Shown: positions 26,701 to 35,901, counted from the stretch's first letter. The stretch: 64,000 bases of DNA from Deltaproteobacteria bacterium (GCA_024279915.1 JAJRRB010000062.1:40213-104212); one strand, 5' to 3'. Notes: generated by a model not told the origin, from the letters alone. A program made the numbers and translations.

Positions 26701-27152
26701 ATCTGCCAAGCATCTTAGTCAACAAGGCTGTCGAAACAAATTGGGATCCATACAATGGGTTCACCGACCCCTTTGCCATACCGGGAGGCATCGTCAAATA
26801 CACCTTGACCATTACTAACTATGGCTCTGGAGTCCCGGATAACGACACAATACTGATTACCGACCCGATCCCGGCAAACACGGAACTGGTAGTCACAGAT
26901 CCAGTTGTAGAGGTAGGCAATGTCCCTGGAGACACCGGCTTAACTATCAGCTACGTCAGCCTCACGGATGCAGGCGACGATATATTTTTTTCAACGGATG
27001 GCGCGGACTTCTCATATCTGCCCACAGCTGATGCGAATGGCGCCGATGTCAACGTCACCGACATCCGCATCAACCCTCAGGGCGTTTTCAATCCATCTGA
27101 TGGAGCAACTCACCCGAGTTTCAGTGTGAGCTTCAAGGTCAGGATCAAGTAA
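23757..27152 (+). CDS. Secreted lectin-like protein with DUF11 repeats
   Basis: 1131 residues from the ATG at 23757 (AGGTAGAG just upstream; ATG 23763 is an alternative). The frame is open back into the riboswitch terminator, but nothing there looks coding. After the signal peptide, residues about 35-295 resemble a bacterial legume-lectin-like sandwich (ITSGVVIQFDYTTWGG, GADGYSIFLFDA, GGGYIGVGIDEYGNF). DUF11 domains follow, including two nearly identical 134-codon units (DLSTSTKTVVDLNGGD, VTDDIPANVTGF), a Cys-containing segment, and a last DUF11 ending SFKVRIK. Probably displayed at the cell surface. First gene of the riboswitch-controlled operon; the next starts 3 bases after its stop. Confidence 0.85.
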   Translation: MLMTNLITKIYGFWSTPKTGHVLLFLILLVFCTPKSNATGAIIDEPMTGPTAPDWIFGGSPNPAILTGNGVIDPVGVGWLRLTDTGNNQAGYAYLDTPFSITSGVVIQFDYTTWGGSGADGYSIFLFDAATAPFQIGASGGSLGYAQKTVAPMSPGLGGGYIGVGIDEYGNFANPTEGRVGGPGRLPNSVTVRGPASTNWAYLGGSAANVGQLWFNQGTRPAQTGTDYRKVVIYLTPVAAPNHLQVDVYLQFGYNQPLTPVVLGLFTGQPIPANVKIGYAASTGGSTNNHEIRNLLVNPLNNDINLAIFKSASVASMDVGDPITYTLTARNYGPNPSVTANDAPIIDNVPAEVTGVTWTCATTGTATCSAASGSGNNINTTATLPFNSSAIYTISGTLTSSPSSNQLLNTADLTVPAGLVDYNLRDNTDTASVLVNSDLSTSTKTVVDLNGGDIEIGDVLEYTITLNGTAGGTASSIRVTDDIPANVTGFSITSDVTGYTNNSTTTGGANGNGYLDISDITVQGGTSETVVFEVTVNGASGAAIDNTAVISNPGGPAASPSAPTLTIAGTSDLSTSTKTVVDLNGGDVETGDLLEYTITLNETKGGAASGIQVTDDIPANVTGFRITSDVTGYTNNSTTTGGANGNGYLDISNVTIAANGTETIVFEVTVNGAIAASIDNTATVINPDGPGATPNTQTLLITGPASGLKQLYLDGASQISRTPTVGIPGATTIAKESSFTWTQSPALQADVTIDPTVNATVPVNIYLDNNNRNVDVSVTLACSGGGSITSATQPFARSRSVNLASFNIPLGGPLTCTAGDTWMLTVNNATVNRRDRDILVYPVDPALPNGISQVILPSLNVINVDSVTSYNAAYPAVTTPASGNYTAGETVYVRAVVSDPFGSYDITSATFTIKDPNDVNMVTDTIRTEVADSGTSTKIYEYSYLVPAGATTGSWTTIVTANEGTEGTVSHSGTGAFSVAVNLPSILVNKAVETNWDPYNGFTDPFAIPGGIVKYTLTITNYGSGVPDNDTILITDPIPANTELVVTDPVVEVGNVPGDTGLTISYVSLTDAGDDIFFSTDGADFSYLPTADANGADVNVTDIRINPQGVFNPSDGATHPSFSVSFKVRIK
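25066..25850 (+). repeat. 402-bp tandem duplication inside the lectin/DUF11 gene
   Basis: Two adjacent in-frame units of 134 codons. The core at 25191-25305 recurs at 25593-25707 with only a few base changes (for example AGC to AGA, AACAAC to AATAAT). The low divergence implies recent duplication or gene conversion. Confidence 0.8.
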
Positions 27153-27155
27153 CGA

Positions 27156-28160
27156 ATGGCAAATTGTATTAAAATATTTCTCACAGGAGTTAGCCTGCTA
27201 GGAATGGTTCTCATAGGGGATTTGAGGCCTGTTTTTGCCGGCGGAACGGCTGCCGGGGTGACCATCTCAAACCTGGCGACAATCTCTTTCTCTTCTCCAT
27301 TGGGTGGTAGTTTCTCTGCCACAAGCAACCTTTCCAGCTTCAAGGTCGACGAGATTGTTCGTCTCAACGTCGCCTGGCAAGACGCCTCTCAAGTTACTGT
27401 CATACCGGGCAGTTTAAACCAGTACATCACCCTTGCGCTTACCAACACCGGCAACGGCACGGAGACTTTTGTGTTATCTACCGACACTGCACTGGGTGGC
27501 GATCAATTCGACCCTACATCCGCAGGGCTCTTTCTGGATAGCAACATTAACGGCATTTACGAGCCGTTGATCGACCTGAGCCCAGCTAGCAATCTCGTAC
27601 TAGCAGCAGACCAAAAAGAGCTGGTCTTTGTCGCCAACGACATTCCTGATGTCCGCATCGACAGTTCGCCCTATCAGGATGGGGACATCGGCCTTTTCGA
27701 CGTCAATATCACCAGCAGCCACGGCGATGGCCCGGCAGCAACAGTTTTCGTGGGAGCTGGGGATAATGGTGGTACCGCGATCTTTGGCCACGATTTCCCC
27801 CTGCAAGCGAACGGCCAATACACGGTGGAAGCGGTTGACGTCAACATCGTGAAGACGGCCGTGGTTGAGGCTCTAGACGGAGGGAATCATGCACAACCAA
27901 GAGCAACTATCACTTACACGCTGGTAGTAAGCGCAGTCGGCTCAGGCACGGTTTATGGCCTGACCGTTACGGACCCAATACCAGATGACACAACTTATCT
28001 AGCTGGATCTCTTACCCTGGACGGCGTCCAACTAACAGACGAAACCGATGGTGATATCGGTGAAACCTCTGGCACACCGGTCGATTTAATCACAGTCAAC
28101 CTGGGCGACCAGGGAGCAGGAAACAACATCATCAGCTTTAAAGTCACAATCGACGAATAA
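27156..28160 (+). CDS. Secreted DUF11-domain protein
   Basis: 334 residues. Signal peptide (cleavage near VFA-GG), then GTAAGVTISNLATISFSS, a start shared in style with the proteins at 28825 and 30067 (G-T-x-A, then SN-x-A-T). The middle part is beta-rich with Asp-rich loops. A DUF11 domain fills the C-terminal third (VDVNIVKTAVVEALDGG, ITYTLVVSAVGSG, VTDPIPDDTTY) and ends SFKVTIDE. No catalytic motif. Likely a structural surface or periplasmic component that works with the large outer-membrane protein downstream. Confidence 0.82.
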   Translation: MANCIKIFLTGVSLLGMVLIGDLRPVFAGGTAAGVTISNLATISFSSPLGGSFSATSNLSSFKVDEIVRLNVAWQDASQVTVIPGSLNQYITLALTNTGNGTETFVLSTDTALGGDQFDPTSAGLFLDSNINGIYEPLIDLSPASNLVLAADQKELVFVANDIPDVRIDSSPYQDGDIGLFDVNITSSHGDGPAATVFVGAGDNGGTAIFGHDFPLQANGQYTVEAVDVNIVKTAVVEALDGGNHAQPRATITYTLVVSAVGSGTVYGLTVTDPIPDDTTYLAGSLTLDGVQLTDETDGDIGETSGTPVDLITVNLGDQGAGNNIISFKVTIDE

Positions 28161-28209
28161 CAGCTTATGAAAGGAATAAATCAACAATGAAAACAGAAAA
28201 GGAGGAAGC

Positions 28210-28698
28210 ATGAAAATCAAGAAAGGTCTAAGCGCATCACTGATCATGGCAGTGCTCATGATCCCCTCCCTACTCTGGGCGCAAGGCACGATTGAACTGT
28301 CGTCCAGAGTTGAGATGGAGGTTATCAAACTCAACGAGCAAGGCGAGGGGAAAACCGTATTGGTCCCTGCAGAGAAGGTCCTGCCTGGAGAAACGGTGGT
28401 CTACACCAACACCTTCACGAACACAGGCAAGGAGCCAGCCGAGGATCTCGTGATGAACAACCCGATCCCAGAGCACACCAACTACATTGTCGGTAGCGCG
28501 TTCGGCGAAGCTGAAATCGTCTTTTCGGCTGACAAAGGAAAAACCTTTGCTCTCGAAGGCAAGGTCACGGTTATCGGTGAAGACGGCAAGCCGAGACCGG
28601 CCAAGCCTGAGGAGTACACGAACCTGCGCTGGAACGTCAGCAAGCAACTTCAGTCTGGCGAAAGCGGAGACGTCGGTTTCCGCGTGCGCCTGAAGTAA
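28210..28698 (+). CDS. Small secreted DUF11-like protein
   Basis: 162 residues with a signal peptide (SLLWA-QG) and an AAAAGGAGG ribosome site. The mature part is a single DUF11-type domain: LPGETVVYTNTFTNTGKEPAEDLVMNNPIPEHTNYI, with GFRVRLK at the C-terminus (segments NTFTNTGKEPAEDL and NNPIPEHTNYI are the key strands). It carries a charged insert (GEDGKPRPAKPEEY). In the same operon as the other DUF11 proteins, about 50 bases from its neighbour. Possibly the minimal building block of the set. Confidence 0.8.
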   Translation: MKIKKGLSASLIMAVLMIPSLLWAQGTIELSSRVEMEVIKLNEQGEGKTVLVPAEKVLPGETVVYTNTFTNTGKEPAEDLVMNNPIPEHTNYIVGSAFGEAEIVFSADKGKTFALEGKVTVIGEDGKPRPAKPEEYTNLRWNVSKQLQSGESGDVGFRVRLK

Positions 28699-28824
28699 TA
28701 ACCCATTTTCGGAGCAACCAAGTTGTCAAACATTAACCCACCAACCAAAGGAGACAGAGTCATGAAACCCAGGAAACAATCAGAAGCAAGGGTAGAAACA
28801 TTAACAAGAAAAAGGAGGAGCGTT

Positions 28825-29931
28825 ATGAAGAAAACTACCATTTTTATCATGCTGACAGTTTTGGGAATGCTCGTAACCGGCACCCACGCAATTGCTGCCG
28901 GAACGACAGCGAACACAGCCGTTAGCAACCAGGCAACTCTTGACTACAGAGTCAGCAATGTACCACAGACACAGGTCAGCTCAGATGACCCGTCAGTTGG
29001 AGGCACATCCGACCCGACAATCTTCCGCGTCGACCGAAAAGTCGATTTGACAGTGACTTTTATCGCTGACCAAACAGTTGCTCCAGGGGAAACTAGAGCT
29101 GCAATGCGTTATTCAGTCACCAACACCAGTAATGACGTGCTCGATTTCGTACTATCGGCCGAAGACATTCTTGGTGACGGCTTCGCGGGTGCGGCGATCT
29201 CCTCAACCTTGGTGGAGGGTGTTGTCGATGAAGGTGATAACGTCTACGTCGATGCTGACGACAATGCGACATTTATCGATAACCTGGCGGCTGACACCAC
29301 GGTCTATGTCTGGGTCGTTGTCAACGTCCCGGCCGGCGCTACCGATAGCCTGATAGACACCTGGGCCTTGCAAGCACAGGCCACTGATGATGGCTCTGTA
29401 GGCTCCCCGACAATCCTGACCAACTCCGTCACAAACACCATTTCCAATGAAGACACAGTGCTAGCTGATGCTGCGGGCACATACACCGGAGACGGTATCC
29501 AGGACGCCGCTCACAGCGCCAACAGTAACTTCGTTGTCAGCACCACGACCCTGACCGTTTCAAAGACGACGGCAGTTATCGACGACGGGATCAACTCCGA
29601 CGGTGTCGGTGGAACCGGTGATGACGCTGTTGAATACGCCGTTCCGGGCGCAGTCATGGAGTACACCATTACCATGACCAATGCCGGTTCGATTGACGCG
29701 ACAGCCTTGACCTTTAACGACGATCTCAGCGTTGAAATTGGTGCTGGCACAATCGCATGGATCACCGACTCCATCACTCTGAATCTCAATGGTGGCGGTG
29801 CTACCGGTCTGTCAGATGCGACTGACGTCGATGCTGGAGAATTCCAGGGCAACAACGTCGAAGTGACCATTGTAACCCTGCCTGCAGGCGAAGATGCAGT
29901 CATCAAGTTCAGGGTTACGATCACCCCATAA
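28825..29931 (+). CDS. Secreted DUF11-domain protein, paralogue of the 334-aa protein
   Basis: 368 residues from the ATG at 28825, chosen because AAAGGAGGAG precedes it and a signal peptide begins there (MKKTTIFIMLTVLGMLV, cleavage near IAA-GT). The ATG at 28762 also has a ribosome site and would add 21 charged residues. The mature part begins GTTANTAVSNQATLDYRVS, then runs beta-rich, Asp-rich domains and a DUF11 domain (LTVSKTTAVIDDG, AVMEYTITMTNAGS) ending KFRVTITP. Its domain order matches the protein at 27156. Confidence 0.82.
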   Translation: MKKTTIFIMLTVLGMLVTGTHAIAAGTTANTAVSNQATLDYRVSNVPQTQVSSDDPSVGGTSDPTIFRVDRKVDLTVTFIADQTVAPGETRAAMRYSVTNTSNDVLDFVLSAEDILGDGFAGAAISSTLVEGVVDEGDNVYVDADDNATFIDNLAADTTVYVWVVVNVPAGATDSLIDTWALQAQATDDGSVGSPTILTNSVTNTISNEDTVLADAAGTYTGDGIQDAAHSANSNFVVSTTTLTVSKTTAVIDDGINSDGVGGTGDDAVEYAVPGAVMEYTITMTNAGSIDATALTFNDDLSVEIGAGTIAWITDSITLNLNGGGATGLSDATDVDAGEFQGNNVEVTIVTLPAGEDAVIKFRVTITP

Positions 29932-29945
29932 CCAATAACAACTAA

Positions 29946-30054
29946 CCCCGGCAGCCTGAACGGGTTATCAGGCCGCCACAATGAGTAGTACATGACTCTG
30001 ACATCCTGGATAAAACGCTCCTATAAAGAGCCCCTCGGCAATTGTGCCGGGGGG
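29946..30054 (+). promoter_or_regulatory. Two hairpins in the leader of the giant OMP gene
   Basis: Hairpin 1: GGCAGCCTGA with TCAGGCCGCC (about 29950-29977, one mismatch). Hairpin 2: CCCCTCGGCA with TGCCGGGGGG (30031-30054, loop ATTG, one G-U). Neither is followed by a T-run. Hairpin 2 ends three bases before the GGGAG ribosome site of the ATG at 30067, so it could adjust translation or set a processing boundary in the operon mRNA. Confidence 0.45.
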
Positions 30055-30066
30055 ACAGGGAGAGCT

Positions 30067-33000
30067 ATGTCCAGCGTCATCGGAGTCTTGCTGACACTTG
30101 TCATTTTCCTTTCAACAGCCGTTCCGGGCGTTGCAGAAGTCTTGCCCGGGACATCAATCGACAACACGGCCAGTGTGCAGTACAGCCTGTCACCGGGAGG
30201 ACCGACCAGAGCGGTCACCTCCAACACGCAGTCAGATGTTGTGGTTCCGTTGCCAACTCCGGCAACCGTAAAATTCATGCGTTATCAACCTGGGTCGGCA
30301 CGCACATCACCGTTCCAGGTCGGAATAACCAGGTACAGCACCACTGGCCAAGAAGACGGGGCGTTTGATGATCTACCCACCCCCGTCACCTACCCGGGCA
30401 ACACCCCGATCAACCTTAGCGAGCCTGTCGATCTTCTGAATACAGGCATATACCTGAGTGGAGATCCACTCTTCCTGATATTAACTGACCTCGACCAGAA
30501 CCTCCGCTACGATCAGACCGAAACGGTTACGGTCACAGTCATCAGTTCCACCGGTGACACAGAGGTGTTAACGCTCAAGGAGCTAACCCCGAACGCTGGA
30601 GTCTTTATCGGCTATATTCAATCAAGCCGACTTTCTGGCTCTGATGGCAACGGGATGCTCTTTGTCGAACAGGACGGTACAATCAAGCTGAGCTACGTGG
30701 ACAATAAAGATCCCACCGATCTCACCTCGGCCAACGCCCTGTTCGATCCTATGGGGGTTATTTTCGATAGCCAGACCGGGGAACTTGTCGATGACGTCGC
30801 CGTGACTATCGTCGATGCAGTCACAGGCCAACCAGCAGTGGTCTACGGAGACGACGGCATCAGTCGCTTCCCGTCAACGGTAACCACAGGCGGAACAGCA
30901 ACAGACAGCAGCGGTACCGTTTATAGCTTCCCTACAGGCTGCTACCGTTTCCCCTTGATGAACAGCGGCACCTATCGGCTGGACGTCACTCCTGTCGATG
31001 GGTACGGCGCACCTTCAGAAGTCCCAGACAATGTGTTGCAGAGGCTTCCCGGCGCGCCCTGGGCCCTGGATGAAGACGGCTCACGCGGACGCAGCTTCAC
31101 GCTCCCACCCCTGCCGATCTTCAAGGTCGACATTCCGATCGATCCGGTTGCCAGCAGCATCTGGGCCGAAAAATCTGCCGTCAAGCAAGAGGCGGCGATT
31201 GGGGACTTTGTCCCTTATCAAATTAAGGTGTCCAATAACTCACCGCGCGGTCGGGTTGCGAATGTCCAACTTCAAGACTATCTACCTAGGGGCTTCCGTT
31301 ACATACAGGGCTCTGCAACACTGAACGAACAGTCCATCATACCCACCGTATCGCCAGAGGGTCGAACCCTCACATTTACACTGGGTGAGATCAGTTCCGG
31401 ACAAACGATGAACATCGCCTATGTGACTGAAGTCACTGCAGGCACGCCAACCGGCAAAGCCACCAACAGCGCCGTGGCTACAACCGGGAGTGGGCTGCGA
31501 TCCAACGTTTCCAGAGCGAGCGTTACGATCAAAGACGTTTTCATGCGACACGCAAGCCTGCTGGCAGGTCGTGTCGTTACCGGCTCTTGTGAAGAAGCTG
31601 AGCAGAACCTGCAGGGGGTCGAAGGGATTCGCATCTACCTGGAGGATGGAACGTTCGTCGTTACCGATGAGCAAGGGCGCTATCACATAGAAGGGGTTGA
31701 GCCGGGAACGCACGTTGTTCAGCTCGACCAGGAAAGCTATCAAGACAAGTACAAAGTCGAGGTTTGTGAACCCACGACTCAATTCGCTGGCGTCAGTTGG
31801 TCGCAATTTGTCGATATCCAACCTGGAACGCTGTGGAGAGCTAACTTTCACCTACGCGAATTACATCCAGCGGAGCAGGATAAAGCAGGCGCTTTAAGCA
31901 CAGGAACTTCTCAGGGCAGTCTGGAACTTGCCTTGCGAACCAAGCTTGTCGATGAGCAACTCACCACTATCGAGCTGCCGGTCAAAGTGAAGCACAACTC
32001 GGCCGAAAATGTACGTCTCTCAGTCATCCTTCCGCCCGGCAGTGAATATGTTGCTGGCAGTAGCACCCTCAATGGTGCAGCAGCAGCCGACCCCAACCAA
32101 ATGGCGGTCGTTTTGAATTACCGCCTGGGAGACATCCCTGCCAACACAGAGCAATTGCTGCAACTCAAGGTTCGCCTGCCGGAAAGCATCAAGGGTGACG
32201 TGATTCCGTTCCGTGCGCTGGCCACCATTGACACCAGCGCCCAGAAGAACCTGCGGACCCAACCGATTACAAGCATCCTCAAGCGTCATACCGGTAAATT
32301 CCTGAAGTTGCCAGAAATCACGCTGCGACCGGAATTCCCGTCATTCGGAGCTGAACTCTCACGTGAAGATCGTCAAAAATTCAATGACATGGCCATTCAA
32401 CTTCAAGGCATGTTGATCGAGCAGATCGTCTTAACCGGCCACACGGACAATCAGCCAATCGCGAAGCGTTCTCAACACATTTTTGCCGACAATCACGCCC
32501 TGTCTATCGGCCGGGCTGAGTCGGTTGCTGACTACCTGTGCAGTATTCTGGAGATGCCAAAAGAGAAGATACTGATCAGCGGGGCTGGAGACTCGTCACC
32601 CCTGGCATCCAACACCACGTCAGCCGGACGGGCACGCAATCGCCGAGTGGAAATGCGCCTGGTTGCACTTAAACCGACACAAACAAGCACTGAAGAGACC
32701 ACCGAAGCTCAAGCAGCGCCGCTGACATTCAGCTCAAATGAAGCGTCAGCAAATGATGCCCCTGCCGCCGAGATCACTGATAAAGAGTTGCGTGAAGCAA
32801 TCTTTGCTGAAGACTACATAGACGAGATTACAGACGGGTACGGATGGCTCTGGCCATCGGCAACACATTACCCCCCGATCCCCTCAATCAAGGTTGCGGT
32901 AAAGCATGATCCTCAACACAAGGTACGCTTTGTGATCAACGGCCAGGCGGCCAACCCTCTCAACTATGAGGGAAGCAAACAAAACAAGGAGCGCAGCGTT

Positions 33001-35901
33001 TCACTGAGTCAGTGGAACGGCGTCGACCTAATCGACGGTGACAATCATTTGCGCATCGAAATACTCGACAGTTCGGGGACAATCGTCCACGAAGAAAACC
33101 GCAACATTCATTATTCTCTGTCTCCAGTCGAAGCGATCCTGATTGAAGAGGAATCGACTTTGGTTGCAGACACACGGACTCCAGCGATCATTGCCGTCAG
33201 GCTGCTCGACCGCGAAGGGCATCCCGCTCGCGAAGAGATAATTGGAGAGTTCCGCATTAATCCGCCATACCGTGCAGACAAACAGCACTTGCATGATAAC
33301 AAGTTTACCGAGCAAGATGACAAAGCCCGCTTCCAAGTTGGTGAGAACGGCATCGCCCGGATCGCCATCGCTCCGACTAGTCAGACCGGCGAAGTCGAGG
33401 TCGTTCTCAACTTGGCCGATGGCGCAGAAACGATAAAGGTCTGGCTAAAGCCAGCCCCGCGCGACTGGATTCTGGTCGGCTTCGCTGAAGGCACAGTCGG
33501 CTACAACACCTTCTCCGGCAACGAAGTCAGCCTCGAAGAAGCCGGGATCGACGAGCACTACTACGATGACGGCCAGGTCAAGTTCTTCGCCAAAGGCGCC
33601 ATCAAGGGCGATTGGTTACTGACCATGGCCTACGACTCCGACAAACCAAATCGAGACGGTGACAGCCTCTACCAGATCATCGACCCTGACACTTACTATC
33701 CACTTTATGGTGACGGCACCAACCAGGGCTACGAGGCTTCCAGCGCTCACGACATCTATATAAAATTGGAACGAAACCAGTTTTATGCTCTTTTCGGCGA
33801 CATGAATACTGGCCTGTCGCAAACCGAACTCTCTCGCTACAACCGCAGCATGAGCGGTTTCAAGTCGGAGATGCAGACGTACAACTTTAGTTACACCATG
33901 TTTGCCGCCGACACCAAGCAGGCCTTCATCAAAGACGAGATCCGCGGGGATGGAACGTCAGGACGCTACTACCTGACGCAAAAAGAGCTGGTGATCAACT
34001 CTGAGGAAGTGACGTTAGAAACTCGCGACCGCTTCCGCAGTGAGGTTATTATCGAGACTCAAACCTTGCAGCGGCACACCGATTATGACATTGACTATGA
34101 CAACGGCAGCCTCTTCTTCAAACGACCTGTAGCGAGTAAGGATGACAAGTTCAATCCAATCTTCATTGTCGTGCGCTATGAGACTTTCGACTCCAAGGAT
34201 GAAAACTTCAATTATGGTGGTCGAGCAGCCGTGAAGGTCCTTGACCAGAAGATTGAAGTTGGTGCCAGCTACGTGCACGAGGAACGCGGATCAGGCAAAG
34301 GCGACCTCTATGGGACCGATGCCACCATCAAGCTGACGCCACAGACGACTCTGCATCTCGAAGCCGCCAGGACGGAAAACGAATTCTTCGACGAAAACGA
34401 GACCGACAACGCCTACCTGGCCGAGATCAGTCACGAGGCCAATCGCATCAAAACACGAGCCTACTACAAAGAGCAGGGCAAGCATTTCGGCCTGGGTCAG
34501 CAGAACATCAGCGAAAGCGGCACCCGCAAGTATGGTGCTGAAGCCCTCTACCATTTCACCCCGAAGTTCTCGCTGGCTGGTCTGGCTTATCATGAAGATG
34601 TGCTGGCAAGCGGCAACAAGCGTGATGTCGGTGAACTGGATGCCCGCTACCAAGCCGAACGCTTCGGTCTGCACAGCGGATTCCGCCACGCAGAGGATCG
34701 TTTGGACGGTGGCTCAACCATGCGCAGCGAACAGATTCTGGCCGGAGGAAACGGGACCAGTGCCAACACCAAGCTGAATCTTCGCGCCGATCACGAGCAA
34801 CCTCTCAGCGGCAGAAACAAGAACGTCGACTACCCACCCCGCACGATTTTAGGTCTCGACTACCAGGTCAATCAGTGGGTCAGGGCATTTGCTGAGCAGG
34901 AGTTCACCTGGGGCAAAGAAGAAGACACCGAAGGAACCCGTGTCGGCTTCAATGCCACCCCGTGGCAAGGTGGCGATGTACACACCACGATTGAACGGCA
35001 AATGACTGAAAACAGCCAACGAGTGTTTGCAATTTTCGGCCTCGGCCAGAACTGGCGCATCAACGAGAGCTGGAGCATTGATGCAACCCTCGACCGCAGC
35101 TACACAGTTAAATCGAATCAAGACTATCAATTTAACGAGAATGTGCCGACAGCTCAGGGTAGTGCCGACGACTTTACCGCAGTGTCGGTCGGTTCAACCT
35201 ATCGCAAAGCGAAGTGGACCTGGTGGAACCGTCTCGAAACCCGCCAGGCGGACAGTGCAGACAAGTATGGAATCAGCACCAGCATCGTAGCTGAACCACA
35301 GGATGGTATCGCTTTCTCAGCCAAGGCGCTCGCTTTCATCTCTGACGTGTCGAATGGTGTGCGTCGTACAGATGGTAATATCAGGATGGGCATGGCCTAT
35401 CGACCTGCAGCAAGTCGCTGGATCATCCTTAACCGCTTGGACTTCTACTTTGACAAAGAGGACCACAGCACCACCGAATACGACAACTGGCGCATCGTCA
35501 ACAATATTCACGCAAACTTCCGTCTCAATCGCAAGCTACAGATGTCTTTCTACTACGGTTTGAAATATGTCCGTGATAATTACGATGGTAGAACATACAG
35601 CGGATATACAGACCTGATTGCTTTCGAGTCGCGGTACAATATCAACAAGCGTTGGGATGTTGGCGTGCATGGTAGCATTCTGCATTCGTGGAACAGTAAC
35701 TCATTAGAATACAGCGCTGGTGCTGATGTCGGCTATTCACCGGTAACCAATACCTGGGTCAGTCTCGGCTACAACATCGTCGGTTTTGAAGACGAGGATT
35801 TCTCGTCTGCCAGTTACACAGCCCAAGGTGCGTACATGCGCTTCCGTGCAAAGTTTGACCAACACTCTGTGCGTGATGCAGCGGCCTGGATTAACCAATG
35901 A
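30067..35901 (+). CDS. Giant outer membrane protein: DUF11, SdrD-B-like, OmpA domain, beta-barrel
   Basis: 1944 residues from the ATG at 30067 (GGGAG site and a signal peptide MSSVIGVLLTLVIFLS; ATG 29992 is possible but lacks both). Domains: beta-rich N-terminal region to about 350; DUF11 about 355-480 (AIGDFVPYQIKVSNNSPRGR); SdrD-B/carboxypeptidase-regulatory-like fold about 520-560 (VVTDEQGRYHIEGVEPGTH); DUF11-like about 618-730; OmpA peptidoglycan-binding domain about 750-868 (LTGHTDNQPIAKRS, AGRARNRRVEMRL). From about 1130 to the end runs a long barrel of alternating aromatic strands. It probably anchors the DUF11 proteins to the outer membrane and murein. Confidence 0.85.
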   Translation: MSSVIGVLLTLVIFLSTAVPGVAEVLPGTSIDNTASVQYSLSPGGPTRAVTSNTQSDVVVPLPTPATVKFMRYQPGSARTSPFQVGITRYSTTGQEDGAFDDLPTPVTYPGNTPINLSEPVDLLNTGIYLSGDPLFLILTDLDQNLRYDQTETVTVTVISSTGDTEVLTLKELTPNAGVFIGYIQSSRLSGSDGNGMLFVEQDGTIKLSYVDNKDPTDLTSANALFDPMGVIFDSQTGELVDDVAVTIVDAVTGQPAVVYGDDGISRFPSTVTTGGTATDSSGTVYSFPTGCYRFPLMNSGTYRLDVTPVDGYGAPSEVPDNVLQRLPGAPWALDEDGSRGRSFTLPPLPIFKVDIPIDPVASSIWAEKSAVKQEAAIGDFVPYQIKVSNNSPRGRVANVQLQDYLPRGFRYIQGSATLNEQSIIPTVSPEGRTLTFTLGEISSGQTMNIAYVTEVTAGTPTGKATNSAVATTGSGLRSNVSRASVTIKDVFMRHASLLAGRVVTGSCEEAEQNLQGVEGIRIYLEDGTFVVTDEQGRYHIEGVEPGTHVVQLDQESYQDKYKVEVCEPTTQFAGVSWSQFVDIQPGTLWRANFHLRELHPAEQDKAGALSTGTSQGSLELALRTKLVDEQLTTIELPVKVKHNSAENVRLSVILPPGSEYVAGSSTLNGAAAADPNQMAVVLNYRLGDIPANTEQLLQLKVRLPESIKGDVIPFRALATIDTSAQKNLRTQPITSILKRHTGKFLKLPEITLRPEFPSFGAELSREDRQKFNDMAIQLQGMLIEQIVLTGHTDNQPIAKRSQHIFADNHALSIGRAESVADYLCSILEMPKEKILISGAGDSSPLASNTTSAGRARNRRVEMRLVALKPTQTSTEETTEAQAAPLTFSSNEASANDAPAAEITDKELREAIFAEDYIDEITDGYGWLWPSATHYPPIPSIKVAVKHDPQHKVRFVINGQAANPLNYEGSKQNKERSVSLSQWNGVDLIDGDNHLRIEILDSSGTIVHEENRNIHYSLSPVEAILIEEESTLVADTRTPAIIAVRLLDREGHPAREEIIGEFRINPPYRADKQHLHDNKFTEQDDKARFQVGENGIARIAIAPTSQTGEVEVVLNLADGAETIKVWLKPAPRDWILVGFAEGTVGYNTFSGNEVSLEEAGIDEHYYDDGQVKFFAKGAIKGDWLLTMAYDSDKPNRDGDSLYQIIDPDTYYPLYGDGTNQGYEASSAHDIYIKLERNQFYALFGDMNTGLSQTELSRYNRSMSGFKSEMQTYNFSYTMFAADTKQAFIKDEIRGDGTSGRYYLTQKELVINSEEVTLETRDRFRSEVIIETQTLQRHTDYDIDYDNGSLFFKRPVASKDDKFNPIFIVVRYETFDSKDENFNYGGRAAVKVLDQKIEVGASYVHEERGSGKGDLYGTDATIKLTPQTTLHLEAARTENEFFDENETDNAYLAEISHEANRIKTRAYYKEQGKHFGLGQQNISESGTRKYGAEALYHFTPKFSLAGLAYHEDVLASGNKRDVGELDARYQAERFGLHSGFRHAEDRLDGGSTMRSEQILAGGNGTSANTKLNLRADHEQPLSGRNKNVDYPPRTILGLDYQVNQWVRAFAEQEFTWGKEEDTEGTRVGFNATPWQGGDVHTTIERQMTENSQRVFAIFGLGQNWRINESWSIDATLDRSYTVKSNQDYQFNENVPTAQGSADDFTAVSVGSTYRKAKWTWWNRLETRQADSADKYGISTSIVAEPQDGIAFSAKALAFISDVSNGVRRTDGNIRMGMAYRPAASRWIILNRLDFYFDKEDHSTTEYDNWRIVNNIHANFRLNRKLQMSFYYGLKYVRDNYDGRTYSGYTDLIAFESRYNINKRWDVGVHGSILHSWNSNSLEYSAGADVGYSPVTNTWVSLGYNIVGFEDEDFSSASYTAQGAYMRFRAKFDQHSVRDAAAWINQ

